35,746 nt of DNA from Bacteroidetes bacterium GWF2_35_48 (GTDB lineage Bacteria > Bacteroidota > Bacteroidia > Bacteroidales > GWF2-35-48), in assembly GCA_001769125.1 (NCBI GenBank), contig MEOG01000065.1, positions 1-35,746 of the forward strand, read 5' to 3'. The position numbers were made by a program, and so were the translations under genes. Positions 15,762 to 22,746 of the stretch are shown in pieces; position 1 is the first letter of the stretch; every line of letters begins with the position of its first letter. The notes below the pieces were generated by a model. It had not been told where the DNA came from and searched no databases. It saw nothing but the letters and a program-made list of their open reading frames with translations.

Positions 15762-18700
15762 ATGAAGAAATCAGCGAACGAAAGAACTTTTCAAGGTAGA
15801 CTATTTATCCTTGCTCAAAAGGCAATTGATGAGAATAAAACGATTGCATTTGAAAAAATCTATCAGGAACAAAATATAGGTACAACAACTGCAAAGTTTT
15901 CTGATGGCATTATTACTTCAAATATAGATTCCGGTAAAAAAGTTTTCATTGAGTTAAAAAATGCAAGTTGGGATGCATCAGATGATGAATTGGTAATGGA
16001 TGCAGCCAATAAAGCAAATATGAATGGTGCGGAATATTTTATTACGGGTACACCTCGACAGCTTATTATTTTTCAAACCTTTAAACCCAATACAACTTTA
16101 CAAGAACGCAAATTAAAAATTTATACTTTAAGTAATATTAAGAAGGATGATGAAATCCTACTTCCACAATATGAACGCGAAATAGCACCAAAATTAAAAC
16201 TCTTTCTTCAGGAATTATCTGATATTGTTCATGGCGTTAAAGAAGTTACTTGGGATAGTATTGATAAATTCTTTGTAAATCGTTTATCGAATTTCATTCT
16301 CGAAGCATCTGCTTCTATGATTGAACCAATGTATATAAGAATTTCTAAAGATAAAAAATTACAAAAAAAATTACGCGAATATTTAACTGAGCAAGATATT
16401 TTTAATGTTACTTTTAAATTCGACAGCAATGATGTTTACAATATTTGTCAGTTAGCGAATTATTTGCTTTTCTTAAAACTAATTTTTTATACCTACCTAC
16501 AACGTGATGTACCAGAGTTGAAATTAAAACCAATAATAATATCAAGAGATAAAAAATTACTCAACAAAACGCTGAGGAAACATTTCGATGATGTGTTACA
16601 ACATGATTTCGAAATGATTTTTAGTGAAACCATTCTTGACGAGTTTGAATTTGAAGAACGTTACCTTCCTGTACTTAGTCAAAATGTAGAGCAAATAAGT
16701 CATTTAAATTTTCATGATTTAAATGCTGATATTATTGGCACTATATACAATACATTAATTGATAACCAGGAACAGCACGACCGTGGACAACATTTCACAA
16801 ATACGAACGAAGTTGATATTGTAAATGCTTTTTGTATTACTCCCGATACCAAACTTATTCTTGACAGTGGATGCGGCGCAGGTACTTTCTTAGTTCGCGC
16901 TTACCATTTTATTAAATTTTACTATCCTAAAATTACTCATGAGCAATTATTAGAACGGCTTTGGGGTATTGAAATAGCAGCATTCCCAGCCTTTCTTGCG
17001 ACAATGAATCTATCATTACAAAGTGTAAAAACTTTAAACAATTACCCAACAATTATTCAAAGCGATTTTAATAAAGTTGAAAGTAACTCGCATTTTAATT
17101 TAATATTTCTAAATGCAAATAAAAATTTTAAGGTAAAAAAGTTAGATGGAAACCGTAAAGAAGTTGCCATCCCTGTTTTCGATGCTTGTGTAGGGAATCC
17201 ACCCTATATACGACAAGAACTTATTCAAAACAAACAACGTTGGAGCGATCTTGCTTTAACAGAATTTGGGATAAAAAAAATAAACCAGCAAAGCGACCTC
17301 TATGTATACTACCTCATGCACACAGCTGCTTTTTTGCGTGAAAGCGGTAGATTAGGTTACGTAATAAGCAGTAGTTGGTTAGATGTTTCATTTGGTGCCG
17401 GCTTGCAAAAGTTTTTGCTCAACAATTTTAAGATTATTGCAATTATTGACCATCAACAAACACGAAGTTTTGAAACAGCTTTAATAAATACAGTTATCCT
17501 TATTCTCGAAAAATGTAGTGATTCAAAAGAGAGAATAAAAAACAATATCCGTTTTGTAAAAGTTACGAATGATTATGAAAAATTACTTGGTAACTATAGC
17601 GATAAAGATAGAATCAAAAGAGTTGAAAAATGGACAAACGAAATTGAAAATGTCAAGAAAGACATTTCTAATTCTGACTATTCAATTGCAATTGTTAATC
17701 AAAAAGAACTTGAAGAATTTAGTACGGTTGATGGGAAATATATAAATGGAAATTGGGGCGCACAATATTTTCGTTCACCTGCAATATATCATAAATTAAT
17801 AAATGCAGGAAAAGGGAAACTGTTTCCTCTTCATCATTTTATAGATGTAAAGTATGGTATTAAATCTGGAGCGAATGACTTTTTTTATTTAGTTGATGAA
17901 ACAGACAAAGCACTTAGCTTATCAGATAATTTATACAAGCTTCAGTTTGGATTAAAATTTGATTCAGATATTGCAACTCATAAAAAGATTTGGGATAAAT
18001 TCGGTTGGTTTTACAGTGAAATGAATCAACAACATTATTTATTTGAGCGTTTTAATACAACACCGATTTTCAAATCTCAACACGAAGCACATAATCTTGA
18101 TGTAGATTTATCTCAATTAAAATATCGAGTGGTTATATGCAAAGACAATAAAGATAAGCTCAGTAAATACAAGAATAAAATTTTAAAGTACATAGAAGAT
18201 GCTGAAGAAAGAGATATTCATAAAAGAGAATCCATTAAAGATAGAAAAATATGGTATGACCTATCTCCTTATGCTGTAGTTGGTGATTTTATTTTCCCTT
18301 CTAAAATTGGCGAGAGATTTAGGCTTATTGATAATAGAAAATCAAAAGTTTTCTGTGATAAAGTAAATTATGTCATGACTGTAAAAGATGAATTCATTGA
18401 ATATGAAGATACACTTTTTCTATTAATGAACAGTATAACATTTAGATTTTTAGTTGATTTATTTGCACGACAAATGGTTGTAAAAGTCAGCGATGTAGAT
18501 GTAAGCGTTGTAGAAAAGACTTTGATTTTAAATCCAGAATTGTTAAAATCTAAAAAGAAAGAATTAAATAAAATCATACAGTCATTGAAATCACGTGAAC
18601 AGGAAACTATTTTTGAAGAAATCCTTCAAAAAGACAGACGCAATTTAGATGTTTTAATTTTCGATGCTCTCGGTTTATCAGCAAAAGACGTTGATGACCT

Positions 18701-19214
18701 TTATTATGAAGCTACAAAATATATACAAGATAGAAAAGAAAAATCTAATTCACTTGTTACAAAAAAATCAAAAGGAAAATTAACTAATGAAGATGCAACT
18801 GAATTAATCAATGAACGTTTTTCGGAAATAAAAAATTATATATCATTAATTGAAAAAGTAAAAACACGTTCGGTTAAAATACCTGACTGGGTTGCAAAAT
18901 ACCCCAAAGGAGACATTTCTGATAATTTGTTCGGTCATTATGATGTATATTTTAAATTAGGGAACAAGCAAATGAGTCTTAGTTTTAGTAATATTAATCA
19001 GATGAATTTATTCCGCTTTCTAAATGAAACTTTAGATTTGAAAGGGCAAAAAATAAATTTGCCAGAAGATGAAAAAATTTGCAAAGAGATTCTGATAACA
19101 CTAAAAGAAGATTTTAATAATGCTTTTCCTCAAATTAAATCGCTGTTAAAAGCGCATAGAAGTAAAGTTAATGCAATTAGTATTTATCGCAATTTACTTT
19201 TTCACAAGAAATAG
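15762..19214 (+). CDS. Eco57I-like (type IIG) restriction enzyme/adenine methyltransferase candidate
   Basis: A 1150-residue protein. The start is put at ATG 15762, not TTG 15741, because the latter lies inside the promoter. The N-terminal ~150 residues resemble a PD-(D/E)xK nuclease: Asp48 in FSDGII and Glu64-Leu-Lys66 in KKVFIELKNA. The central methyltransferase has the AdoMet motif LDSGCGAGTF (Asp368 onward) and the N6-adenine catalytic motif GNPPYIRQE (NPPY at 479-482). The later ~500 residues probably hold the target-recognition region and helical spacers. This layout, nuclease plus methylase plus specificity in one chain, is that of type IIG enzymes; a phage-defence role is inferred. 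No separate hsdS or hsdR gene is nearby. It has its own promoter, and an unrelated hydrolase gene follows 51 bp later. Confidence 0.8.
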   Translation: MKKSANERTFQGRLFILAQKAIDENKTIAFEKIYQEQNIGTTTAKFSDGIITSNIDSGKKVFIELKNASWDASDDELVMDAANKANMNGAEYFITGTPRQLIIFQTFKPNTTLQERKLKIYTLSNIKKDDEILLPQYEREIAPKLKLFLQELSDIVHGVKEVTWDSIDKFFVNRLSNFILEASASMIEPMYIRISKDKKLQKKLREYLTEQDIFNVTFKFDSNDVYNICQLANYLLFLKLIFYTYLQRDVPELKLKPIIISRDKKLLNKTLRKHFDDVLQHDFEMIFSETILDEFEFEERYLPVLSQNVEQISHLNFHDLNADIIGTIYNTLIDNQEQHDRGQHFTNTNEVDIVNAFCITPDTKLILDSGCGAGTFLVRAYHFIKFYYPKITHEQLLERLWGIEIAAFPAFLATMNLSLQSVKTLNNYPTIIQSDFNKVESNSHFNLIFLNANKNFKVKKLDGNRKEVAIPVFDACVGNPPYIRQELIQNKQRWSDLALTEFGIKKINQQSDLYVYYLMHTAAFLRESGRLGYVISSSWLDVSFGAGLQKFLLNNFKIIAIIDHQQTRSFETALINTVILILEKCSDSKERIKNNIRFVKVTNDYEKLLGNYSDKDRIKRVEKWTNEIENVKKDISNSDYSIAIVNQKELEEFSTVDGKYINGNWGAQYFRSPAIYHKLINAGKGKLFPLHHFIDVKYGIKSGANDFFYLVDETDKALSLSDNLYKLQFGLKFDSDIATHKKIWDKFGWFYSEMNQQHYLFERFNTTPIFKSQHEAHNLDVDLSQLKYRVVICKDNKDKLSKYKNKILKYIEDAEERDIHKRESIKDRKIWYDLSPYAVVGDFIFPSKIGERFRLIDNRKSKVFCDKVNYVMTVKDEFIEYEDTLFLLMNSITFRFLVDLFARQMVVKVSDVDVSVVEKTLILNPELLKSKKKELNKIIQSLKSREQETIFEEILQKDRRNLDVLIFDALGLSAKDVDDLYYEATKYIQDRKEKSNSLVTKKSKGKLTNEDATELINERFSEIKNYISLIEKVKTRSVKIPDWVAKYPKGDISDNLFGHYDVYFKLGNKQMSLSFSNINQMNLFRFLNETLDLKGQKINLPEDEKICKEILITLKEDFNNAFPQIKSLLKAHRSKVNAISIYRNLLFHKK

Positions 19215-19265
19215 AATTTAATAAAACATAAAACTACAAATATAGAAAGCAACAGAAATTCTGTT

Positions 19266-20066
19266 ATGAAAAAATATTTATTAATTTTTATTTTCCTCTT
19301 CTCTGTCCTTTCATCCTGTACGTTTCAGAAGATGTTTTATCATCCGGATACTATTAATACAACATTAGCATTGTCCGATTTCAAATACGAAGAGGTATGG
19401 ATAAATACAGAAGATAATGTAAAAATTAATGGACTTTTTATAAAATCAAAAAGCGAAGCAATAGCTACGATTTTATTTCTTCATGGGAATGCCGGTAACC
19501 TTTCAGGATGGAAAACGACGCTAGAAACACTTGTGAAAAATGGCTTCAATGTTTTTATTATAGATTATCAGGGATTCGGAAAATCAGAAGGAAAACCTAA
19601 GCATAAAAATCTGTTTAAAGATTCAGAAGCTGCTTTGTTTTACATGAAAAAAAGAAACGATACTGCCAAAACAAAAATCATAGTTTTAGGGACTTCAATA
19701 GGTGGACATCTTGCAGTATCTTTAACAGATAAACATCAGGATAAAATTGATGCGCTTGTAATAGAAGGGGCATTTACCACACATAATGAAATAGCTACAG
19801 CAATTGTTCCGTGGTTATTCAAACCCTTTGTGAAAATTTTAGTGCGCTCAAAATTTAAGGCAAAGAAGCACATTAAAAATGTAAAAATTCCAAAGATGAT
19901 TGTTCATAGTGCAGAAGATGTAGTTATTCCTTTTCGTATGGGAAAAAAATTACATGAGCTGGCTGCAGAACCAAAAACTTTTTGGGAGATAAAAGGGAAA
20001 CATATTCATGGTTTGAAATTGTATCCGGATGAGTATGTGCAAAGATTGAAGGAGTTGGTAAAGTAG
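19266..20066 (+). CDS. Alpha/beta hydrolase, probable lipoprotein (BEM46/YfhR-like)
   Basis: The 266-residue product opens with a lipoprotein-type signal (LLIFIFLFSVLSSC, Cys18). FLHGNAGNLSGW forms the oxyanion loop. GTSIGG contains the nucleophile Ser144. Asp218 in HSAEDVVIP and His248 in KHIHGLK complete the triad. The order and length match serine hydrolases of the BEM46/YfhR/ABHD13 group. The substrate is unknown, and activity as an envelope esterase is inferred. It lies 51 bp behind the methyltransferase gene on the same strand and may be read through from it. Its 3' end opens directly into the mobile-element region. Confidence 0.85.
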   Translation: MKKYLLIFIFLFSVLSSCTFQKMFYHPDTINTTLALSDFKYEEVWINTEDNVKINGLFIKSKSEAIATILFLHGNAGNLSGWKTTLETLVKNGFNVFIIDYQGFGKSEGKPKHKNLFKDSEAALFYMKKRNDTAKTKIIVLGTSIGGHLAVSLTDKHQDKIDALVIEGAFTTHNEIATAIVPWLFKPFVKILVRSKFKAKKHIKNVKIPKMIVHSAEDVVIPFRMGKKLHELAAEPKTFWEIKGKHIHGLKLYPDEYVQRLKELVK

Positions 20067-20220
20067 ATTTGAATATGTATTAATTTGAAGATTTTTACGA
20101 ACATTGAGCTTGCCTGCCCTGCTTTAGCAGTGGTCAAAATGAGAAGATGAATCAACCTGCCTTGTCGGCAGCTACCGTGTGGACACAAATAATGAAAAAC
20201 GACTCCGGAGGAGTCGAATG

Positions 20221-20242
20221 CCTGCCTTGCCGGTCAGGCGGG
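20221..20242. repeat. CCTGCC-type palindrome present only in element copy 1
   Basis: A 22-base block beginning CCTGCC and ending GGCGGG sits between GAATG and TTTATAAC, which are joined directly in copy 2 (20581-20592). It is of the same kind as the palindromes that the elements themselves interrupt. So a small palindrome appears to have entered the element, or to have been lost cleanly from copy 2. Confidence 0.7.
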
Positions 20243-20258
20243 TTTATAACCCCGAGCT

Positions 20259-20283
20259 ATGGTTATTGAGCGAAGTCGAAATA
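20259..20283. repeat. 25-base block with GAGCGAAGTCGAA in the hairpin loop of copy 1
   Basis: In copy 2 the hairpin arms CCCGAGCT and AGCTCGGGG are separated by two bases (CA). In copy 1 they are separated by 25 bases containing GAGCGAAGTCGAA (20268-20280). Close copies of this 13-mer stand at 3018, 26340 and 33561. Confidence 0.7.
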
Positions 20284-20468
20284 AGCTCGGGGTATAAACA
20301 AATGAGAATAAAAAGATTTTGGCGGAAAATTTGCGTAATACCTATGTTAACCTTACATAACAATATAAATATGCAAATTTTATGACAAAATCTCAATTAA
20401 AAAAGATGTGTCCACACGGTAGCTTGTCGGCAGACAGGTTTGAATATGTATTAATTTGAAGATTTTAA

Positions 20469-20510
20469 CGAACATTGAGCTTCGAACATTGAGCTTCGAA
20501 CATTGAGCTC
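20469..20510. repeat. Three tandem 14-bp units (CGAACATTGAGCTT)
   Basis: Three units, differing only in the last base of the third. The first leader (20098-20111) holds a single copy, so the array expanded after the two units arose. Confidence 0.85.
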
Positions 20511-20535
20511 CTGCCTGCCGCCTGCCTGCCGGCGA

Positions 20536-20744
20536 GCTACCGTGTGGACACAAATATTGAAAAACGACTCCGGAGGAGTCGAATGTTTATAACCCCGAGC
20601 TCAAGCTCGGGGTATAAACGAATGATAATAAAAAGATTTTGGCGGAAAATTTGCGCAATACTAATGTATAATCTGACAGTACAATACAATTATGCAAATT
20701 TTGTGACAAAATCAAGCTGATAAAAGATGTGTCCACACGGTAGC
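20536..20744. mobile_element. MITE-like element, copy 2 (209 bp, 17-bp TIRs, 9-bp target duplication)
   Basis: It has the same perfect 17-bp ends as copy 1 (20536-20552 and 20728-20744). It is flanked by its own duplication TGCCGGCGA (20527-20535 and 20745-20753), different from that of copy 1, so it inserted separately. All three inner hairpins are kept; the middle one is nearly loopless. It lies between CCTGCC (20521-20526) and GGCAGG (20754-20759), the arms of a palindrome. It ends 73 bases before the mtnA start and so may affect mtnA expression. Confidence 0.88.
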
Positions 20745-20817
20745 TGCCGGCGAGGCAGGGTAGGCAAGGTGTCGAAATGTCGAAATGTGAAGTTGTAATA
20801 AAGATAAAATAAGATAA

Positions 20818-21861
20818 ATGAAAGTTAACGGAAAAGAATACAGAACTGTATGGATGCAGGGCTCCAGTGTATTTATGATTGAGCAAAATTTGCTGCCTTT
20901 TGAATTCAGAATCATTGAATGTAAAAATTATCTGGAAACATGTTTTGCTATTAAAACAATGATTGTACGCGGTGCCGGAGCTATTGGAGCAGCTGCCGGT
21001 TTTGCAATGGCGCAGACATTTCTACATACGCCAGAAAAAAACAAAGAAGATTTTTTGTTAAAAGCAAAATTGGAAATAGAAAATACGCGCCCCACTGCTC
21101 AAAATTTATTTTATGCTGTGAACCGGGTTTATTTTGCCGGACTGAAAAGTACAATAGATGCTCAACATGAAGCGCAGCAGGTCGCAGACGACGATGCGTA
21201 TACTTCGCAAAAAATCGGAGAATACGGAAATGAAATAATCAAAGACGGGTTCAGAATTGAAACGCATTGTAATGCCGGATGGCTTGCTTTTGTTGATTTT
21301 GGGACAGCCTTGTCTCCTGTTTATTATGCAAATTGTGCAGGTAAAAATATTTTTGTTTACGTGGATGAAACCCGTCCGCGTAGTCAGGGAGCCAGACTTA
21401 CAGCATGGGAATTGCAAAACGAAAATGTTCCCCATGTTATTATTCCGGATAATGCAGGTGCGCATCTGATGTCGCTGGGTAAAATTGATATGATGATTGT
21501 CGGCGCAGACCGAATTGCTGCAAACGGCGATGTGGCAAATAAAATCGGCACGCTTGAAAAAGCTATTGTTGCAAAAGAATATGGTATCCCTTTTTATATT
21601 GCAGCTCCTTTTTCAACTTTTGATTTAAAATGTGAAACAGGGCAAAACATCCCTATTGAAGAGCGAAGCGAAGAGGAAGTATTGTATCAAACAGGCCCTG
21701 ATGCTGAAAATATTGTGCGAAAAATATTGGTAAGCGCTCCCGGTTCTACTGCTTTCAATCCAGCCTTTGATGTTACACCTGCGAAATTTATTACGGGGAT
21801 TATAACTGAAAAAGGAATTATTGATGCGAGTAAAATGGTTGTAGAGAAAATTAATAATTAG
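20818..21861 (+). CDS. mtnA: Methylthioribose-1-phosphate isomerase (eIF2B-alpha-like fold)
   Basis: This enzyme turns 5-methylthioribose-1-phosphate into the ribulose form in the salvage of methylthioadenosine; family members can also take 5-deoxyribose-1-phosphate. The 347-residue length is typical. VRGAGAIGAAAG is the N-terminal phosphate-site loop (usually RGAPAIG). THCNAGWLA holds the catalytic Cys151. VDETRPRSQGARLTAWEL and VGADRIAANGDVANKIGT, with catalytic Asp231, are diagnostic. The TAG stop codon is also the first three bases of the 11-bp repeat array. A class II aldolase gene follows about 200 bp downstream on the same strand and may use the product. Confidence 0.93.
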   Translation: MKVNGKEYRTVWMQGSSVFMIEQNLLPFEFRIIECKNYLETCFAIKTMIVRGAGAIGAAAGFAMAQTFLHTPEKNKEDFLLKAKLEIENTRPTAQNLFYAVNRVYFAGLKSTIDAQHEAQQVADDDAYTSQKIGEYGNEIIKDGFRIETHCNAGWLAFVDFGTALSPVYYANCAGKNIFVYVDETRPRSQGARLTAWELQNENVPHVIIPDNAGAHLMSLGKIDMMIVGADRIAANGDVANKIGTLEKAIVAKEYGIPFYIAAPFSTFDLKCETGQNIPIEERSEEEVLYQTGPDAENIVRKILVSAPGSTAFNPAFDVTPAKFITGIITEKGIIDASKMVVEKINN

Positions 21862-22035
21862 GAACTCAATAGGAACTCAATTGATGTTCAATAGGAATTC
21901 GATAGAAATACAATAGAAATACAATAGGAATACGATAGAAATTCAATAGAAATACAATTGTACATCTACCGAACTAACAATTGAACATCTATCGTACATC
22001 TATTGTTGCACTATCGAACATCTATTGAATTATTA
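21859..22035. repeat. 11-bp periodic array, 16 units, switching orientation at the middle
   Basis: The intergenic sequence divides into 11-base steps with one 12-base exception. Nine units of the kind TAGGAACTCAA, TAGAAATACAA and TAGGAATACGA (21859-21957) are followed by seven of the kind TTGTACATCTA, TTGAACATCTA and TCGTACATCTA (21958-22035). The second kind is close to the reverse complement of the first (TAGATGTTCAA-like; unit 3, TTGATGTTCAA, is intermediate). The two halves could pair into a long imperfect hairpin. The first unit starts on the mtnA stop codon. There are no spacers and no coding sense. Its function is unknown. Confidence 0.9.
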
Positions 22036-22061
22036 TTTCGTTTGTTATAAAAAATAAAAAT

Positions 22062-22658
22062 ATGTCAGAAAAATACGAAGGGGTAAAATTTCGTACTGTT
22101 TTTAAAAGCAAAGATATTCCTGTTGATCTAAGGCTCGAAACATTAAAGATGTGGGCGAAAAAATTTGATGAATACCGTCTTGCTCCGCCTTATGATGGAG
22201 GTTCAGCAGGAAATCTAAGTTATCGTGTAAATTCTGACAGCAATAAATTTATTATAACAGGTTCAAGAATTGGACTGAAATGTTCTTTGCAGGATGATTG
22301 CTTTGTAATGGTAGAAAATTGTGATTTCTCAAATGGAATTGTGTATGCATCCGGTGTGAGGGAGCCCTCATCTGAAGCAATGCTCCATTTTGCAATTTAT
22401 GATAAAAGAAAAGATGTTCAGGCAATTTTTCACGGACATAGTCAGGAAATACTTGATGCTGCAAAGACACTGAAACTTCCTGCCACTTCTGAATTCTATC
22501 CTTATGGAACTAAAGAGCTGCTTCAATCTGTTATTTTAATTCTTGAAAAACATTCTGTAATTATTATGAAAGATCATGGCTTCATTGCTTTGGGAGCAAG
22601 TATGGGAGAGGCAGGGAAGCTTTCTTTACAATTAATTGATCGTTTTCAGAATGAGTAA
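22062..22658 (+). CDS. Class II aldolase/adducin-family protein, possible 5-(methylthio)ribulose-1-phosphate aldolase
   Basis: A 198-residue member of the L-fuculose-1-phosphate aldolase fold. The Zn ligands are visible: His124 and His126 in FHGHSQE, and His172 in KDHGFIALG. The catalytic acid is probably Glu105 in EPSSEAML. Fuculose aldolase, ribulose-5-phosphate epimerase and MtnB dehydratase all share this fold. Being next to mtnA favours a role on methylthio- or 5-deoxy-ribulose-1-phosphate: either the MtnB dehydratase of the classic cycle or the aldolase (Ald2 type) of the DHAP shunt. No other methionine-cycle gene (mtnC, mtnD, mtnX) is near, which favours the shunt. The substrate remains an inference. 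The start ATG lies 26 bp after the 11-bp array. Confidence 0.75.
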   Translation: MSEKYEGVKFRTVFKSKDIPVDLRLETLKMWAKKFDEYRLAPPYDGGSAGNLSYRVNSDSNKFIITGSRIGLKCSLQDDCFVMVENCDFSNGIVYASGVREPSSEAMLHFAIYDKRKDVQAIFHGHSQEILDAAKTLKLPATSEFYPYGTKELLQSVILILEKHSVIIMKDHGFIALGASMGEAGKLSLQLIDRFQNE

Positions 22659-22715
22659 AATGTATTCATCAAATACTTTAAAGAGAGAAAAATATCGGAA
22701 ATTATCAGGTATATT

Positions 22716-22723
22716 TATTTTTG
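22716..22723 (+). promoter_or_regulatory. Candidate -7 element upstream of the M28 peptidase gene
   Basis: TATTTTTG matches the TAnnTTTG consensus and would start transcription near 22730. That is 17 bases before ATG 22747 and downstream of the earlier in-frame start codons. No -33 TTTG is found at the right distance, so this is only suggestive. Confidence 0.4.
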
Positions 22724-22746
22724 TAATTGTTCGAAAATATTCATGT

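Larger units (their letters stand above)
20171..20423. mobile_element. MITE-like element, copy 1 (253 bp, 17-bp TIRs, 9-bp target duplication)
   Basis: The ends GCTACCGTGTGGACACA (20171-20187) and its exact reverse complement (20407-20423) are perfect 17-bp inverted repeats. TTGTCGGCA lies directly outside both ends (20162-20170 and 20424-20432), a 9-bp target duplication. Inside are three hairpins: CGACTCC-GGA-GGAGTCG; TTTATAACCCCGAGCT with AGCTCGGGGTATAAA; and GATTTTGGCGGAAAATTTGC with GCAAATTTTATGACAAAATC. There is no transposase frame, so it must have moved with help in trans. Compared with copy 2 it carries two extra blocks, at 20221-20242 and 20259-20283. Confidence 0.88.
20067..20817. 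other. 751-bp region of nested small mobile elements
   Basis: The region has no convincing gene. It consists of two related units in tandem. Each unit has a ~45-base leader beginning TTTGAATATGTATTAATTTG (20068-20112 and 20439-20482), a CCTGCC-type palindrome, and inside that palindrome a MITE-like element. The second leader ends in a 14-bp tandem repeat. Short frames crossing the elements have no protein-like features. A short TGTCGAAA doublet (about 20770-20785) precedes mtnA. Confidence 0.8.

Noticed and set aside
20179-20385. 68-residue frame across MITE-like copy 1
   Set aside because: It is made of terminal repeat and hairpin sequence, is not kept in copy 2, and has no protein-like character.
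20067-20817. A riboswitch or structured RNA upstream of mtnA
   Set aside because: The hairpins here belong to two flanked insertion elements with target duplications, and the same structures are repeated in tandem; no SAM-type core was recognised.
21859-22035. CRISPR-like array
   Set aside because: Units are 11 bases, contiguous and without spacers, and they change orientation; there are no cas genes nearby.
22636-22746. Longer start of the M28 peptidase overlapping the aldolase gene
   Set aside because: The signal peptide begins at 22747, and the possible -7 element at 22716 lies downstream of the earlier starts.
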